In this document: piece by piece, positions 34,911-45,076 of the stretch
Position numbering within the stretch: position 1 is the first letter of the stretch
Layout of the letters: every line of letters begins with the position of its first letter
DNA from: Glycocaulis albus
GTDB lineage: Bacteria > Pseudomonadota > Alphaproteobacteria > Caulobacterales > Maricaulaceae
Direction: 5' to 3'
DNA: 64,000 nt
Assembly (NCBI RefSeq): GCF_014639075.1
Contig: NZ_BMFS01000003.1
Location: 226,761-290,760, forward strand
Notes under the pieces: model-generated
Told to the model about the DNA's origin: nothing
What the model saw: the letters and a program-made list of their open reading frames with translations, nothing else
The model's database searches: none
Position numbers and translations under genes: made by a program

Positions 34911-36845
34911 CTAACGCACACCACGCCCCGTATCCGCGCTGACGGCGCGCTTCAGTGCAGACAGGCCATCGCCTGAAGGCTTGGGCTGTTGCTGGCGCGG
35001 CTCGCCCTTGGCGCGGCCGCGCGGCTTCTCGTCAAACAGGCTGGCGAGCTGATCGGTCATCGCCCCGGCGAGCTGCTCCACATCGACAATGGTGACAGCG
35101 CGCTTGTAATAGCGGGTCACGTCGTGGCCGATGCCGATGGCGAGGAGTTCCACCTCGGAACGCGTCTCGATATGGCGGATCATCTCGCGCAGATGTTTTT
35201 CCAGATAGGCGGGTGAATTGGCCGACTGGGTACCGTCATCGACCGGTGCGCCATCTGAGATGACCATCAATATGCGGCGCTGTTCGGGCCGCGCCAGAAG
35301 GCGCTTCCACGCCCATTGCAACGCCTCGCCGTCGATATTCTCTTTCAGGAGGCCATCGCGCAGCATCAGTCCCAGATTGTTGCGCGTGCGCCGCCAGGGC
35401 GCATCCGCCCCCTTGTAGATGATATGACGCAGATCATTCAGGCGCCCCGGATTTGGCGGCTTGCCGGCGGCCAGCCAGTCTTCCTTGGAGCGTCCGCCCT
35501 TCCATGCGCGGGTGGTAAAGCCCAGAATCTCGGTCTTCACCCCGCAGCGCTCCAGCGTACGGGCCAGAATGTCGGCGCAGGCCGCCGCCACGAGGATCGG
35601 CCGCCCGCGCATGGAGCCGGAATTGTCGATGAGAAGCGTCACGATGGTGTCGCGGAACTCGGTATCGGTCTCCTGCTTGAAGGAGAGCGGCAACATCGGG
35701 TCCATGATGACGCGCGGCAGGCGGGCGGGATCGAGTATCCCCTCTTCCTGGTCGAAGGCCCATGACCGGCTCTGCTGGGCCATGAGCTTGCGCTGCAGCC
35801 GGTTGGCGAGGCGCCCGACCGCGCCTTCAAGCCCTTTGAGGTGCTGGTCGAGCGTGCGCCGCAGGCGGGCCAGCTCCTCGCCCTCGCACAGCGTGTCGGC
35901 ACCGATCACCTCGTCATGGCGGGTGGTGAACACCTTGTAGGCATTGGGATCATCGCCGCGTGGCGGCACCCAGTTCGGCCGGGCGGCCTCCATGGTGTCG
36001 CCGGGCTCGTCCTCGGCATCAATGCGGGTCTGGCTGTCCTCTGCAAAGGAAATGTCTTCCTCGTCAGCGGCCGTGCCGGACGCGTCGGAGCGCTCCTGGC
36101 TGTCTTCGCCCTCGCTGCCCTCATCATCGTCGCTATCGCCGTCTTCGGGCGGGTTTTCGAGACCGGAATCCTCCGTCTCCTCGTTCTGGTCCTCTTCCGC
36201 CTCGTCACCCAGCTCGTCAGCGAGATCCAGATCGCGGATCACCTCGCGCAGGGCTTTTGCAAAGGCGCGCTGGTCCTGTGCAGCTTCGGCCAGCTGGTCC
36301 AGCGCCTCTCCGGCGGCGGCTTCAATATCCTCGCGCCAGACCTTCATCACGCCCTTGGCGGCGTCGGACGTAGCGGCGCCGGTTATGCGCTCGCGCACCA
36401 GCATGGCCAGCGCTTCGGACAAGGGGGCGTTCTGGCGATCCTCGGCCTGCTGGAAACCGGAGCGCTGGTAGCGTTCCTCCAGCATGGCATTGATGTTTTC
36501 GCCCACGCCCTTCATGGCGCGTGCGCCCAGGGCCTCGCAGCGTGCCTGCTCCACCGCATCGAATATGCGGCGCGCCTCGCTGCCGGGCGGCAGGGCTTGC
36601 GCATGGGCATCAATGTCATGCAAGGCGCGCTTCAATGCCAGCGCATCGGCCTTGCCGCGCAGGCGGGCGGCCTCCAGGGCACCTGGTTCTGGCGACAGGG
36701 CGGGCAGGATTGCCTTGTTACCGTTCAGCGCCGCCGTATCGCCCGAGAACGCCACCTCCAGCTCCCGGTCGCGCGCCATGGCCCGCGTTGCGGCGGTGAG
36801 CGCGCGCTTGAAGGTTTCAGATGGTGTATCGGAGGAAGAGGTCAT
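34911..36845 (-). CDS. cobT: CobT-like cobaltochelatase subunit
   Basis: A 644-residue protein. After a helical N-terminal region comes a long acidic linker (about 212-290, [20 protein letters not shown] and more), then a von Willebrand A domain (about 415-630) with the MIDAS motif [10 protein letters not shown]. CobT with CobS forms the AAA+ motor that drives Co2+ insertion into hydrogenobyrinate a,c-diamide by CobN. Here cobT and cobS are separated by a toxin-antitoxin pair, and no cobN is in the window. Confidence 0.92.
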   Translation of the reverse strand: MTSSSDTPSETFKRALTAATRAMARDRELEVAFSGDTAALNGNKAILPALSPEPGALEAARLRGKADALALKRALHDIDAHAQALPPGSEARRIFDAVEQARCEALGARAMKGVGENINAMLEERYQRSGFQQAEDRQNAPLSEALAMLVRERITGAATSDAAKGVMKVWREDIEAAAGEALDQLAEAAQDQRAFAKALREVIRDLDLADELGDEAEEDQNEETEDSGLENPPEDGDSDDDEGSEGEDSQERSDASGTAADEEDISFAEDSQTRIDAEDEPGDTMEAARPNWVPPRGDDPNAYKVFTTRHDEVIGADTLCEGEELARLRRTLDQHLKGLEGAVGRLANRLQRKLMAQQSRSWAFDQEEGILDPARLPRVIMDPMLPLSFKQETDTEFRDTIVTLLIDNSGSMRGRPILVAAACADILARTLERCGVKTEILGFTTRAWKGGRSKEDWLAAGKPPNPGRLNDLRHIIYKGADAPWRRTRNNLGLMLRDGLLKENIDGEALQWAWKRLLARPEQRRILMVISDGAPVDDGTQSANSPAYLEKHLREMIRHIETRSEVELLAIGIGHDVTRYYKRAVTIVDVEQLAGAMTDQLASLFDEKPRGRAKGEPRQQQPKPSGDGLSALKRAVSADTGRGVR

Positions 36846-36930
36846 GGCCTCTAAACTAGAGGGGCTGCGCCGCGAGGCGAAGGGGGTATGTGTGCAAAGC
36901 CTGCCAGCGCGATTTTCTGGACATTTCCGA

Positions 36931-36966
36931 CAGACTTAGCTAAGTTGGCTAAGTCTGGTTAGCCAA
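36931..36966. promoter_or_regulatory. Nested palindromic operator of the Phd/PIN module
   Basis: Three overlapping inverted repeats are packed in 36 bp. ACTTAGCTAAGT (36934-36945) is a perfect palindrome. CAGACTTAG (36931) pairs with CTAAGTCTG (36949). TTGGCTAA (36945) pairs with TTAGCCAA (36959). They lie just upstream of the antitoxin start, where the antitoxin or the complex would bind to repress. Confidence 0.65.
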
Positions 36967-36981
36967 GTGAAGGCCGCCGCC

Positions 36982-37248
36982 ATGAAATATGTCACGATAC
37001 ATGAAGCCAAGACCCAGCTATCGCGCCTGATCCGCGAGATCGAGGCAGGAGGCGAGATTGTCATTCGCCGCGGCAAGGAGCCGGTGGCGCGCCTGATCGC
37101 GGAAAAACCTGTCACCAAGCCGAAGCGCAAGCCCGGCCAGTGGGCCGATCTGCGCCTGAGTGCGGAGGAGAATGCACTGCTCGTCGCCCCCATGACGGAA
37201 GAGGAGCTAGCGGACTGGTATGGCAGTGAAGAGGACGTGAAAGCTTGA
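36982..37248 (+). CDS. Phd/YefM-type antitoxin
   Basis: An 88-residue antitoxin of the Phd fold: MKYVTIHEAKTQLSRLIREI and EIVIRRGKEPVARL are the typical DNA-binding N-terminal parts, and an acidic tail (MTEEELADWYGSEEDVKA) would neutralise the toxin. ATG 36982 is chosen; an in-frame GTG at 36967 is possible. It overlaps the PIN toxin by 4 bases and is transcribed against cobT and cobS. Confidence 0.85.
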   Translation: MKYVTIHEAKTQLSRLIREIEAGGEIVIRRGKEPVARLIAEKPVTKPKRKPGQWADLRLSAEENALLVAPMTEEELADWYGSEEDVKA

Positions 37249-37625
37249 GGCTGCTCTGCGATACGCACAGCTATGTCTGGTATGTCACCGAGGATTCCAG
37301 TCTTTCCTCTGCAGCACGCGCGGCTATCGATACCGGTGATCCGGTAGTCAGCCTCGCCACGGTGTGGGAAATCGCGATCAAGGTAGGTGCCAAAAGCCCG
37401 CCCGTAATGGCGAGCATACTGAAGCGGATCCGCTCAGATGGCCTTGCAGACGGTTTCGAGCTTATCGGTATCGACATGGAGGACCTTATTGTCGCCGGGC
37501 TGATGCCCCTGCACCATCGCGATCCATTCGACCGGCTTCTCGCGGCGCAGGCCCGCAATGGCGACATGCCCGTTGTCAGCTCTGACCGTGCGTTTGACGC
37601 CTATGGCGTGAAGCGCATCTGGTAG
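37245..37625 (+). CDS. PIN-domain toxin (VapC family, Phd-linked)
   Basis: A 126-residue PIN protein. Visible acidic and core motifs are LLCDTHSYVWYV, SLATVWEIAIKVG and HHRDPFDRLLAAQAR, followed by VSSDRAFDAYGV. This subtype usually pairs with Phd/YefM-like antitoxins and acts as a ribonuclease. It starts at TTG 37245, overlapping the antitoxin stop as TTGA, the same design as vapC at 31410. It ends 3 bp before the convergent cobS stop. Confidence 0.87.
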   Translation: MRLLCDTHSYVWYVTEDSSLSSAARAAIDTGDPVVSLATVWEIAIKVGAKSPPVMASILKRIRSDGLADGFELIGIDMEDLIVAGLMPLHHRDPFDRLLAAQARNGDMPVVSSDRAFDAYGVKRIW

Positions 37626-37628
37626 ACC

Positions 37629-38624
37629 TCAGGCCGCCCGTCCGGGGCTGGTTCCCTTCACCGGGCTTTCGGCGAGGGTTTCGCCAAACACGCGCTGGTA
37701 GAATTCGGCCACGATGGGGCGCTCCAGCTCGTCACACTTGTTGATGAAGGTCAGGCGGAAGGCGGTGCCGACATCGCCGAAAATGGCGGTGTTCTCGGCC
37801 CAGGTGAGCACGGTGCGCGGGCTCATCACAGTGGAAAGATCGCCATTGATGAAGGCTTCACGGGTGAGGTCAGCCACTTTCACCATGTCCGCGATCCGGG
37901 CCTTGCCCTCTTCGCTCTTGCCATATTCGCCAAGCTTGGCTTCGACGATGGCCCGCTCGGTCTCCGAAGGGAGATAATTCAGCGTCACCACCAGCGACCA
38001 GCGGTCCATCTGGCCCTGATTGATCTGCTGGGTGCCGTGATAAAGCCCGGTCGTGTCGCCCAGCCCCACCGTGTTGGTGGTGGCAAAGAGGCGGAAATGC
38101 GGGTGCGGGCGGATGACGCGCGTCTGGTCCAGCAGGGTGAGCGAGCCGGAGGCCTCCAGCACGCGCTGGATGACGAACATCACATCGGGGCGGCCGGCAT
38201 CGTACTCGTCAAACAGAAGGGCGACGGGGCGCTGCACGGCCCAGGGAAGAATGCCTTCCTGGAACTCGGTCACCTGCTGGCCGCCGCGCAGCACGATCGC
38301 GTCCTTGCCGACCATGTCGATCCGGCTGACATGGCTGTCCAGATTGACCCGGATCATCGGCCAGTTCAGGCGAGCGGCCACCTGCTCGATATGGGTGGAT
38401 TTGCCCGTGCCGTGATAGCCTTGGACCATGACGCGGCGGTTGAAGGCAAAGCCGGCCAGGATGGCGCGCGTGGTCGCCGGATCGAACACATAGGTCTCGT
38501 CAATCGCGGGCACGTGCTCGTCGCGCGTGGAAAATGCAGGCACGGCAAAACCGGGATCAAAGCCGAACAGGGCTTTGCAGTCGGCAGTGGTATCGGGCTT
38601 GGCGGCAATGAGCGTGTCGGTCAT
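37629..38624 (-). CDS. cobS: CobS-like cobaltochelatase AAA+ subunit
   Basis: A 331-residue MoxR-type AAA+ ATPase. Walker A is [15 protein letters not shown], Walker B is [16 protein letters not shown], and [20 protein letters not shown] holds the sensor region. It partners CobT in metal insertion into the corrin ring. The upstream gene on the same strand is a J-domain protein, an association seen throughout alphaproteobacteria. Confidence 0.94.
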   Translation of the reverse strand: MTDTLIAAKPDTTADCKALFGFDPGFAVPAFSTRDEHVPAIDETYVFDPATTRAILAGFAFNRRVMVQGYHGTGKSTHIEQVAARLNWPMIRVNLDSHVSRIDMVGKDAIVLRGGQQVTEFQEGILPWAVQRPVALLFDEYDAGRPDVMFVIQRVLEASGSLTLLDQTRVIRPHPHFRLFATTNTVGLGDTTGLYHGTQQINQGQMDRWSLVVTLNYLPSETERAIVEAKLGEYGKSEEGKARIADMVKVADLTREAFINGDLSTVMSPRTVLTWAENTAIFGDVGTAFRLTFINKCDELERPIVAEFYQRVFGETLAESPVKGTSPGRAA

Positions 38625-38716
38625 GTCGGTCCGGTCTTTGTCAGCAAACAGGCGTCTTCCCTGCTAACTAGCGCGCATGCGCAGCATTGGCCAGCGGCGG
38701 GGCGCTGTGCAAGGCC

Positions 38717-39343
38717 TCACGCCATCCCGGCGCTTTTGAGGATCTGGTAGCTGGCCACCACGCGCTGCAGGGCTTCCTCACGCGAGCGGTCACCGCCATT
38801 GGCATCGGGGTGATAGGCGCGCACCAGTTCGGCATAGCGCTTGCGGATATCGCCCTTGGCTGCATCGGCCTCCAGCCCCAGCGCATCAAGCGCCTTTTGC
38901 TGGAGCCGGCCGAGCTGAGGCCCTTTGGGGGCAGCGGTGCCGTCCGCATGGCGCGGGGGCGGGCGTTCGCCGAACAGGGAAAACGGGTCGACGAAGGCGG
39001 ATTGCCAGTCGGTGCTGGCACGCTCGGCCTTGGCCCTGGCAGTCCCGCCTGCGCGGAAATTCCAGGTCGGCCGGTGACCCCAAGCCGCACTGCGGGCATA
39101 GGCCTGGGCCGTGCCTTCGCTCATGCCTTCGAAGAAATTCCAGCTCTTGTTGTACTCGGCGGCGTGCTTCTGGCAGAAATGATAGTGCTCGTTCAGCCGC
39201 TCGCGCGATTTGGGCGCCTTGGCGGTCGCGTGTTCGTTGCAGCGCGGATATTCGCACAAGGTCACGTCCTCGGCCGGCTTGCCGCCGGGCGGACGGATGC
39301 GGATATCCTTGAAGCGCGGGCGGTATTTGAAGCCGGAATCCAT
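38717..39343 (-). CDS. C-terminal J-domain protein
   Basis: A 208-residue protein with a Cys/His-bearing N-terminal half (CEYPRCNEH ... HYHFCQKHAAEYNKSWNFFEGM, a likely zinc-binding module) and a J domain at the C-terminus (about 150-208) with KRYAELVRAYHPDANGGD, containing HPD. It would recruit DnaK to a specific client. It diverges from bolA and precedes cobS, so the client could be the chelatase (inference). Confidence 0.85.
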   Translation of the reverse strand: MDSGFKYRPRFKDIRIRPPGGKPAEDVTLCEYPRCNEHATAKAPKSRERLNEHYHFCQKHAAEYNKSWNFFEGMSEGTAQAYARSAAWGHRPTWNFRAGGTARAKAERASTDWQSAFVDPFSLFGERPPPRHADGTAAPKGPQLGRLQQKALDALGLEADAAKGDIRKRYAELVRAYHPDANGGDRSREEALQRVVASYQILKSAGMA

Positions 39344-39396
39344 GCATAGAAGTATGGTGCGGTGCGGGTTATCGGGCAATGAAGGATACAGGTGAA

Positions 39397-39666
39397 ATGA
39401 CAGAAACCAGACGGCGGATCGAGGACAAGCTGAAAGCGGCGCTCGCTCCGGCCCAGCTCGAAATCATTGATGACAGCGCATCCCACGCAGGTCATGCCGG
39501 GGCAAGACCCGGCGGGGAAAGCCATTTCACCGTTGATATCGTGTCTGAGGCCTTTGCCGGCAAAAGCCGTATTGCCCGCCACCGGCTTGTCAATCAGGCG
39601 CTAAGCGAAGAGCTTGCCGGGCCGGTGCATGCGCTGGTGATCCGGGCGAGAGCGCCGGGGGAGTAA
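39397..39666 (+). CDS. bolA: BolA family protein
   Basis: An 89-residue BolA-fold protein: IEDKLKAALAPAQLEIIDDS, then HAGHAGARPGGESHF, and ARHRLVNQALSEELAGPVHAL with the usual HRLVNQAL block. BolA proteins work with monothiol glutaredoxins in Fe-S trafficking, or as regulators. The start is either ATG 39379 or ATG 39397; the latter fits the family and has AGGA upstream. Confidence 0.9.
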   Translation: MTETRRRIEDKLKAALAPAQLEIIDDSASHAGHAGARPGGESHFTVDIVSEAFAGKSRIARHRLVNQALSEELAGPVHALVIRARAPGE

Positions 39667-39679
39667 CCTCACCGCGTTT

Positions 39680-39788
39680 CACCGGCGAAAGCCGGTGCCC
39701 AGTCTTTCCGGATCCCGGCTTGCGCCGGGAAAACGCAGAATTGGATCCCAAGGGACAAGTGGCCTTGGGTTCCCGCCTGCGCGGGAAC
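39680..39788. repeat. Array of four short hairpins between convergent genes
   Basis: Perfect stems with small loops follow each other: CACCGGC-GAAA-GCCGGTG (39680-39697), TCCCGGC-TTGC-GCCGGGA (39713-39730), CCCAAGG/CCTTGGG (39747-39769) and GTTCCCGC-CTGC-GCGGGAAC (39769-39788). A GGAATGACG string follows, as at 648. This is a dispersed intergenic repeat and a probable bidirectional terminator for bolA and the acyl-CoA dehydrogenase gene. Confidence 0.65.
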
Positions 39789-39822
39789 GACGAGAACAAC
39801 AGGAATGACGGGGGAAGCCCCG

Positions 39823-40965
39823 CTATAGCCCCATCTGCTTCACCGCCAGATCGCGCATGATTTCTTCAGAGCCGCCGCCAATCGCCATCACCTTTACCTC
39901 GCGATAGATGCGCTCGATCGCCTGCCCGCGCAAATAGCCCGCCCCGCCGAGTATCTGCATGGCCTCGCTGGCGCAGAACTCCGCCGTGGTGGAGCCCAGC
40001 ACCTTGACCTTGGCAAGCTCAGCGGCGGGCATTTCGCCCTCATTCATCGTCCAGGCGATGGCGCGCAAGTAAGCCTCCAGCGCGTCTATGCGCATGCTCA
40101 TATCCGCGATCTTGTGGCGGATGACCTGATGTCTGATGAGCGGCTTGCCGAAGGTCTCGCGTTCCTTGGCCCAGCCAATCGCATCATCAAGGCAGCGCTT
40201 CGCCATGCCAAGGCACCCGGACGCCAGCGCAAGGCGCTCGAAATTGAAGTTTTCCATGATGGCAAGGAGGCACAGGCCCTCCTCACCCAGCTGATTGCCT
40301 GCTGGCACGTAGCAATCATCGAAATGGAGCGTCGCCGTGTCAGACGCCCACCAGCCCATCTTGTTCTTTATCGGCGTGCGGTTGAAGCCTTGTGACCCGG
40401 CCTCGACCAGAAAGAGCGAGATGCCGCCAAAGCCCTCGCTCCCTGTGCGCGCGCCGACCACATACCAGCGTGCCTTCATGCCGCCGGTAATGAAGGTCTT
40501 CTCGCCTGAAATGCGCCAGCCTTGGCCATCGCGCACCGCGCGGGTTTTCATCCGCGACAGGTCAGAGCCGCCCGACGGCTCGGTCATGGCGAGTGCGCCG
40601 CCTTCACGCCCGGAAATGATTTCGGGAAGCACGGCGCGCCTGATCTCTTCAGACGCCAGCTTCGCGATGGGCCCGGTCATGATATTGCGGCAGCCGAGTG
40701 AGGCATTGACTCCGCCAGCGCCGGTATAGGCCAGCGTTACGCCGCTATCCATGCGCATGAAGGCGTCGTCAAAGCCGAGCCCGCCATAGGCCTCGTCAAT
40801 GCCGAAGCCGAACAGGCCCAGCGCGCCGGCTTGTCTGTGCAGCTCCCAGGGGAAATCACCCGCCTCGTCCCACTCATTGGCAAAGGGGGCGATCTCGCGC
40901 GCCACGAAGGCTTCCACAGATTCCCGGAAAGCCTTGCGTTCGGCTGTATCGAACGGGTTCTGCAT
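39823..40965 (-). CDS. Acyl-CoA dehydrogenase
   Basis: A 380-residue FAD enzyme that forms the alpha,beta double bond of acyl-CoA. N-terminal helices (FDTAERKAFRESVEAFVARE), the FAD-contact region LAMTEPSGGSDLSRMKTRA and ISGEKTFITGGMKA, and the C-terminal LGGAGYLRGQAIERIYREVK with GGGSEEIMRDL, in which a Glu sits in the usual place of the catalytic base. The start at 40965 overlaps the asd stop (ATGA), so it is coupled to asd. Chain-length preference is unknown. Confidence 0.9.
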   Translation of the reverse strand: MQNPFDTAERKAFRESVEAFVAREIAPFANEWDEAGDFPWELHRQAGALGLFGFGIDEAYGGLGFDDAFMRMDSGVTLAYTGAGGVNASLGCRNIMTGPIAKLASEEIRRAVLPEIISGREGGALAMTEPSGGSDLSRMKTRAVRDGQGWRISGEKTFITGGMKARWYVVGARTGSEGFGGISLFLVEAGSQGFNRTPIKNKMGWWASDTATLHFDDCYVPAGNQLGEEGLCLLAIMENFNFERLALASGCLGMAKRCLDDAIGWAKERETFGKPLIRHQVIRHKIADMSMRIDALEAYLRAIAWTMNEGEMPAAELAKVKVLGSTTAEFCASEAMQILGGAGYLRGQAIERIYREVKVMAIGGGSEEIMRDLAVKQMGL

Positions 40966-41990
40966 CAGGCTTTCACGATACCCTTGTTCAGCAGCAGTTC
41001 GGCGATCTGGACAGCGTTGAGGGCGGCACCTTTGCGCAAATTGTCCGAGACGATCCACAGGGCGAGGCCGTTTTCGACCGTCGGGTCTTCGCGGACGCGG
41101 GAGACGAAGGTGGCAAACTCGCCGACGCATTCGACGGGCGTCACATAGGCGGGCTCTTCCTCGTCGGCACGGTCGATCAGCATGATGCCGGGCGCTTCGC
41201 GCAATATGGTGCGGGCCTTCTTCGCGCTGATCCCGTTTTCAAACTCGATATGGGCGGCCACGCAGTGGCCGACAAAGACGGGCACGCGGGCGCAGGTGGC
41301 AAAGAGTTTTATCTTCGGGTCGAGGATTTTCTTGGTCTCGACCACCATCTTCCACTCTTCCTTGGTCGAGCCATCCTCCATGAAAACGTCGATCTTCGGG
41401 ATCACGTTGAAGGCGATCTGCTTGGAAAAGGCCTGCGGCTCAATGGGATCGTTCACATAGATGGCGCGGGTCTGGCGCCACAGCTCGTCCATGCCTTCAC
41501 TGCCGGCCCCGGAGGTGGACTGGTAGGTGGCGACCGATACGCGCTTTATCACGGCCACATCGTGCAGGGGCTTCAGGGCCACAACCGTCTGGATGGTGGA
41601 GCAGTTCGGGTTGGCGATAATGCCCTTCTTTATGCCGCCATCGAGCGCATCGGCGTTCACCTCCGGCACGATGAGGGGCACGTCAGGGTCCATCCGCCAG
41701 GCCGACGAATTGTCGATCACAATTGCGCCTGCCTTGGCGATTTTCGGGGACCACTCTTTCGACACATCCCCGCCTGCGCTCATCAGGACGAGATCGACCT
41801 TCGAAAAGTCGAACGTCTCCAGATCCTTGCATTTGAGGGTCTTGTCGCCATAGCTCAGCTCGGTGCCGACCGAGCGGCGCGAGGCGAGGGCGTGAACCTC
41901 GCCAGCCGGGAACAGGCGCTCGGCCAGAATGGTGAGCATTTCCTTGCCCACCGCGCCGGTTGCGCCAACGACTGCGATATTGAGTGCCAT
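40965..41990 (-). CDS. asd: Aspartate-semialdehyde dehydrogenase
   Basis: A 341-residue NADPH enzyme that reduces aspartyl phosphate to the semialdehyde, the branch point to Lys/DAP, Thr and Met. Nucleotide loop VVGATGAVGKEML, active-site Cys in NPNCSTIQ, TYQSTSGAGSEG, and VPVFVGHCVAAHIEFE. The start is 41990 (MALNIAVVG); further upstream reading is repeat DNA. dapF, later in the same pathway, is at 57621. Confidence 0.95.
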   Translation of the reverse strand: MALNIAVVGATGAVGKEMLTILAERLFPAGEVHALASRRSVGTELSYGDKTLKCKDLETFDFSKVDLVLMSAGGDVSKEWSPKIAKAGAIVIDNSSAWRMDPDVPLIVPEVNADALDGGIKKGIIANPNCSTIQTVVALKPLHDVAVIKRVSVATYQSTSGAGSEGMDELWRQTRAIYVNDPIEPQAFSKQIAFNVIPKIDVFMEDGSTKEEWKMVVETKKILDPKIKLFATCARVPVFVGHCVAAHIEFENGISAKKARTILREAPGIMLIDRADEEEPAYVTPVECVGEFATFVSRVREDPTVENGLALWIVSDNLRKGAALNAVQIAELLLNKGIVKA

Positions 41991-42007
41991 GGGGTGGTCC
42001 TTGCTTT

Positions 42008-42150
42008 TCCCTCGTCCTTCGAGCACCACGTGGCCGAGGGATGAGGGTATGTGCGTTGCCCTCATCCTTTCGGAACGCGGTGGCGCTCGAAGCGCGAGGG
42101 CATCAATGCTCTTTGCAGGCATGGATCCCCCGGACCGCTACGCGGCCGGA
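42008..42150. repeat. Intergenic repeat related to 15440
   Basis: It begins with the same TTCCCTCGTCCTTCGAG string as the element at 15440, followed by GAGGGATGAGGG, an inverted CCCTCATCC copy, and CCGGACCGCTACGCGGCCGG. It occupies most of the 175 bp between mdh and asd. No gene is seen. Confidence 0.6.
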
Positions 42151-42165
42151 GGATGACAGGTGTGG

Positions 42166-43164
<999 letters not shown>

Positions 43165-43254
43165 TTACGGGTGAGTGCTGCGGCGCAAAATCCGATGGCC
43201 GCGTGTCTAGCGCCGCATGAGGATTTCCGCAATGTCCCCGCGCCGCAAGGCAGC

Positions 43255-44343
43255 TCAGCCAGCCGGGCTGCGCCGTTCTGCCGCCAGATATTCCGCGCTC
43301 TGCATCTCCATCAGGCGCGAGGCCGTGCGCTCGAACTCGAACGCGCCGTCACCTGCCGGGTAAAGCTGTTTCGGCGGAGCTTCAGCGCTCATTACCAGCT
43401 TGGCGCGTGTATCGTAGAGCGCATCGATCAGGGTGACGAACCGGGCCGCCTCATTGCGCCGGGCCGGTGACAGCACCGGCACATTGTCGATCAGGATGGT
43501 GTGGAAGGTGTCGGCCAGCGTCAGATAGTCGGCCGCGCCAAGCGGGCGGTCGCAAAGCTCGGTAAAGGTCAGCCGTGCAACGCCTGCGGCCTCGCGCTTC
43601 ACCTCCAGTCTGCGCCCCTGGATCGTCAGGGTGCAGCTCTGCGGGCGCGCGCCGAGGGTCAGCCGGTCAAAGGCAGCGTCCATGGCGTCGTCGGCCTCGT
43701 CTCCCAGCGGGGTGTAATAGACGGGCGCAGCGGTAAGGCGCTCCAGCCGGTAGTCGCGCCCGCTATCGAGGCGTTTTACTACCAGACGATCCTCGATCAT
43801 GGCGATGAAGGGTTCAAATAGCGGGCGGTTGAGCCCGTCCTTGTAGAGGTCTGACGGGTGCCGGTTGGAGGTGGCGATGACGACCACCCCTTTCTCGAAC
43901 AGGCGTTCGAACAGGCGTCCAAGGATCATGGCATCGGCCACGTTGGTGACCTGCAGTTCGTCAAAACACAAAAGCCGGGTCTCGCGGGCGATAGCGTCCG
44001 CCACGGCGATCAGGGGCTCACCCTTCTTCGTTTCCCGCTCGCGGGCGATGCGGGCATGCACGTCCTGCATGAAGGCGTGAAAATGTGCGCGGCGCTTTTC
44101 CTTCAGCTTCACCGCGTCGTGGAACAGGTCCATCAGCAGCGATTTGCCCGTGCCCACCCCGCCCCACAGATAGAGACCCTTCGGCGGCAGCGGGGCCCTG
44201 CGGAACAGGCCGGACCTGCCGCCATTCCATGTGTCGATCCGTGCAGCGAGCTGGTCGAGCTGGCGGGCAATGGCGCGCTGGCCGGCATCATCGGTCAGCC
44301 GCCCTTGCGCGATACCCTGCTCCAGCGCCAGCGACGGCTTCAC
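43255..44343 (-). CDS. zapE: Cell-division ATPase ZapE (AFG1-like)
   Basis: A 362-residue P-loop ATPase. Walker A GGVGTGKSLLMDLF, Walker B LLCFDELQVTNVADAMILGR, and VVIATSNRHPSDLYKDGLNR are AFG1/ZapE hallmarks. ZapE acts at the Z ring late in division; mitochondrial homologues handle inner-membrane proteins. The best start is GTG at 44343 (VKPSLALEQ), overlapping the stop of a 34-residue membrane ORF as GTGA. mdh and neighbouring metabolic genes lie downstream, as is common in alphaproteobacteria. Confidence 0.92.
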   Translation of the reverse strand: MKPSLALEQGIAQGRLTDDAGQRAIARQLDQLAARIDTWNGGRSGLFRRAPLPPKGLYLWGGVGTGKSLLMDLFHDAVKLKEKRRAHFHAFMQDVHARIARERETKKGEPLIAVADAIARETRLLCFDELQVTNVADAMILGRLFERLFEKGVVVIATSNRHPSDLYKDGLNRPLFEPFIAMIEDRLVVKRLDSGRDYRLERLTAAPVYYTPLGDEADDAMDAAFDRLTLGARPQSCTLTIQGRRLEVKREAAGVARLTFTELCDRPLGAADYLTLADTFHTILIDNVPVLSPARRNEAARFVTLIDALYDTRAKLVMSAEAPPKQLYPAGDGAFEFERTASRLMEMQSAEYLAAERRSPAG

Positions 44344-44444
44344 GCCGGGCCTTTCAGCACAAGCGCGACAAGGCCAGCGGCCGCCAGCGAGAAGCTGATG
44401 GCCGTGGCCAGGATGAAAAGGGCCGGGCGGCGGATGGTGCGCAT
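44340..44444 (-). CDS. 34-residue single-span membrane peptide coupled to zapE
   Basis: A short ORF encodes MRTIRRPALFILATAIS then FSLAAAGLVALVLKGPA. It has a basic N-terminus, one roughly 22-residue hydrophobic span and a short tail, a textbook small inner-membrane protein. Its stop overlaps the zapE GTG start by four bases (44340-44343). No strong SD is seen. No named family is recognised. The hydrophobicity pattern and the coupling make a chance ORF less likely. Confidence 0.55.
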   Translation of the reverse strand: MRTIRRPALFILATAISFSLAAAGLVALVLKGPA

Positions 44445-44503
44445 GGATTTCGTTTAGCGCGCGCCGGGCAGCGATGCCAAGGGTGGCAATGTTGCGCCGT
44501 TCC

Positions 44504-44974
44504 TCAGACGCGCCGGATGAGGCCGTCCACACCCTTCTCGATCAGGTCAAGCGCATGTTCAAAGGCGGCCTCATCACCATAATAGGGATCAGGCACGTCG
44601 CGCCCGGCAAGGCCCACCGACCAGTCCATGAGCATGGAGACCGGACGGTCTTCCAGCCGGCGGACATCGCGGGCGGTGACGAGCCATCGCTTGTGACCCG
44701 CATCCATGCCGATAATGTGGTCGAAGCGGGCAAAATCCTCATCGCTCAGGGCGCGGGCGCGCTGATCGGCAATGTCGTAGCCGCGCCTTGCGGCGGCCTC
44801 AACGGCACGGGGATCGGGCGCTTCGCCCGCATGCCAGTCGCCCGTGCCGGCGGAATCAAACATCATCGGCTTGTTCAGCTTTGCGGCCATGATCTCGGCC
44901 ACGCCCTGCGCCATGGGCGAACGGCATATATTGCCCGTGCAGACAAAGAGGACGGAGACGGTCCTGCGGTTCAT
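44504..44974 (-). CDS. Low-molecular-weight protein tyrosine phosphatase
   Basis: A 156-residue cytosolic phosphatase. The P-loop VCTGNICRSPMAQ (CX5R, about 10-22) and the general-acid motif DPYYGDEAAFEHALDLIE near the C-terminus define the family. Start 44974 (MNRRTVSVLFV) has AAAAGGAA upstream. Targets are not visible; there is no tyrosine-kinase or polysaccharide gene nearby. Confidence 0.93.
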   Translation of the reverse strand: MNRRTVSVLFVCTGNICRSPMAQGVAEIMAAKLNKPMMFDSAGTGDWHAGEAPDPRAVEAAARRGYDIADQRARALSDEDFARFDHIIGMDAGHKRWLVTARDVRRLEDRPVSMLMDWSVGLAGRDVPDPYYGDEAAFEHALDLIEKGVDGLIRRV

Positions 44975-45076
44975 GGCGTTCCTTTTCAACCCCTCGAGAA
45001 CGCGAATGGATGGCTGCCAGCCTATCGCGGCAGACAGGGGCTGCCAGCCAAAGCCGTTCTTTGGGTTAGCGCGGGA

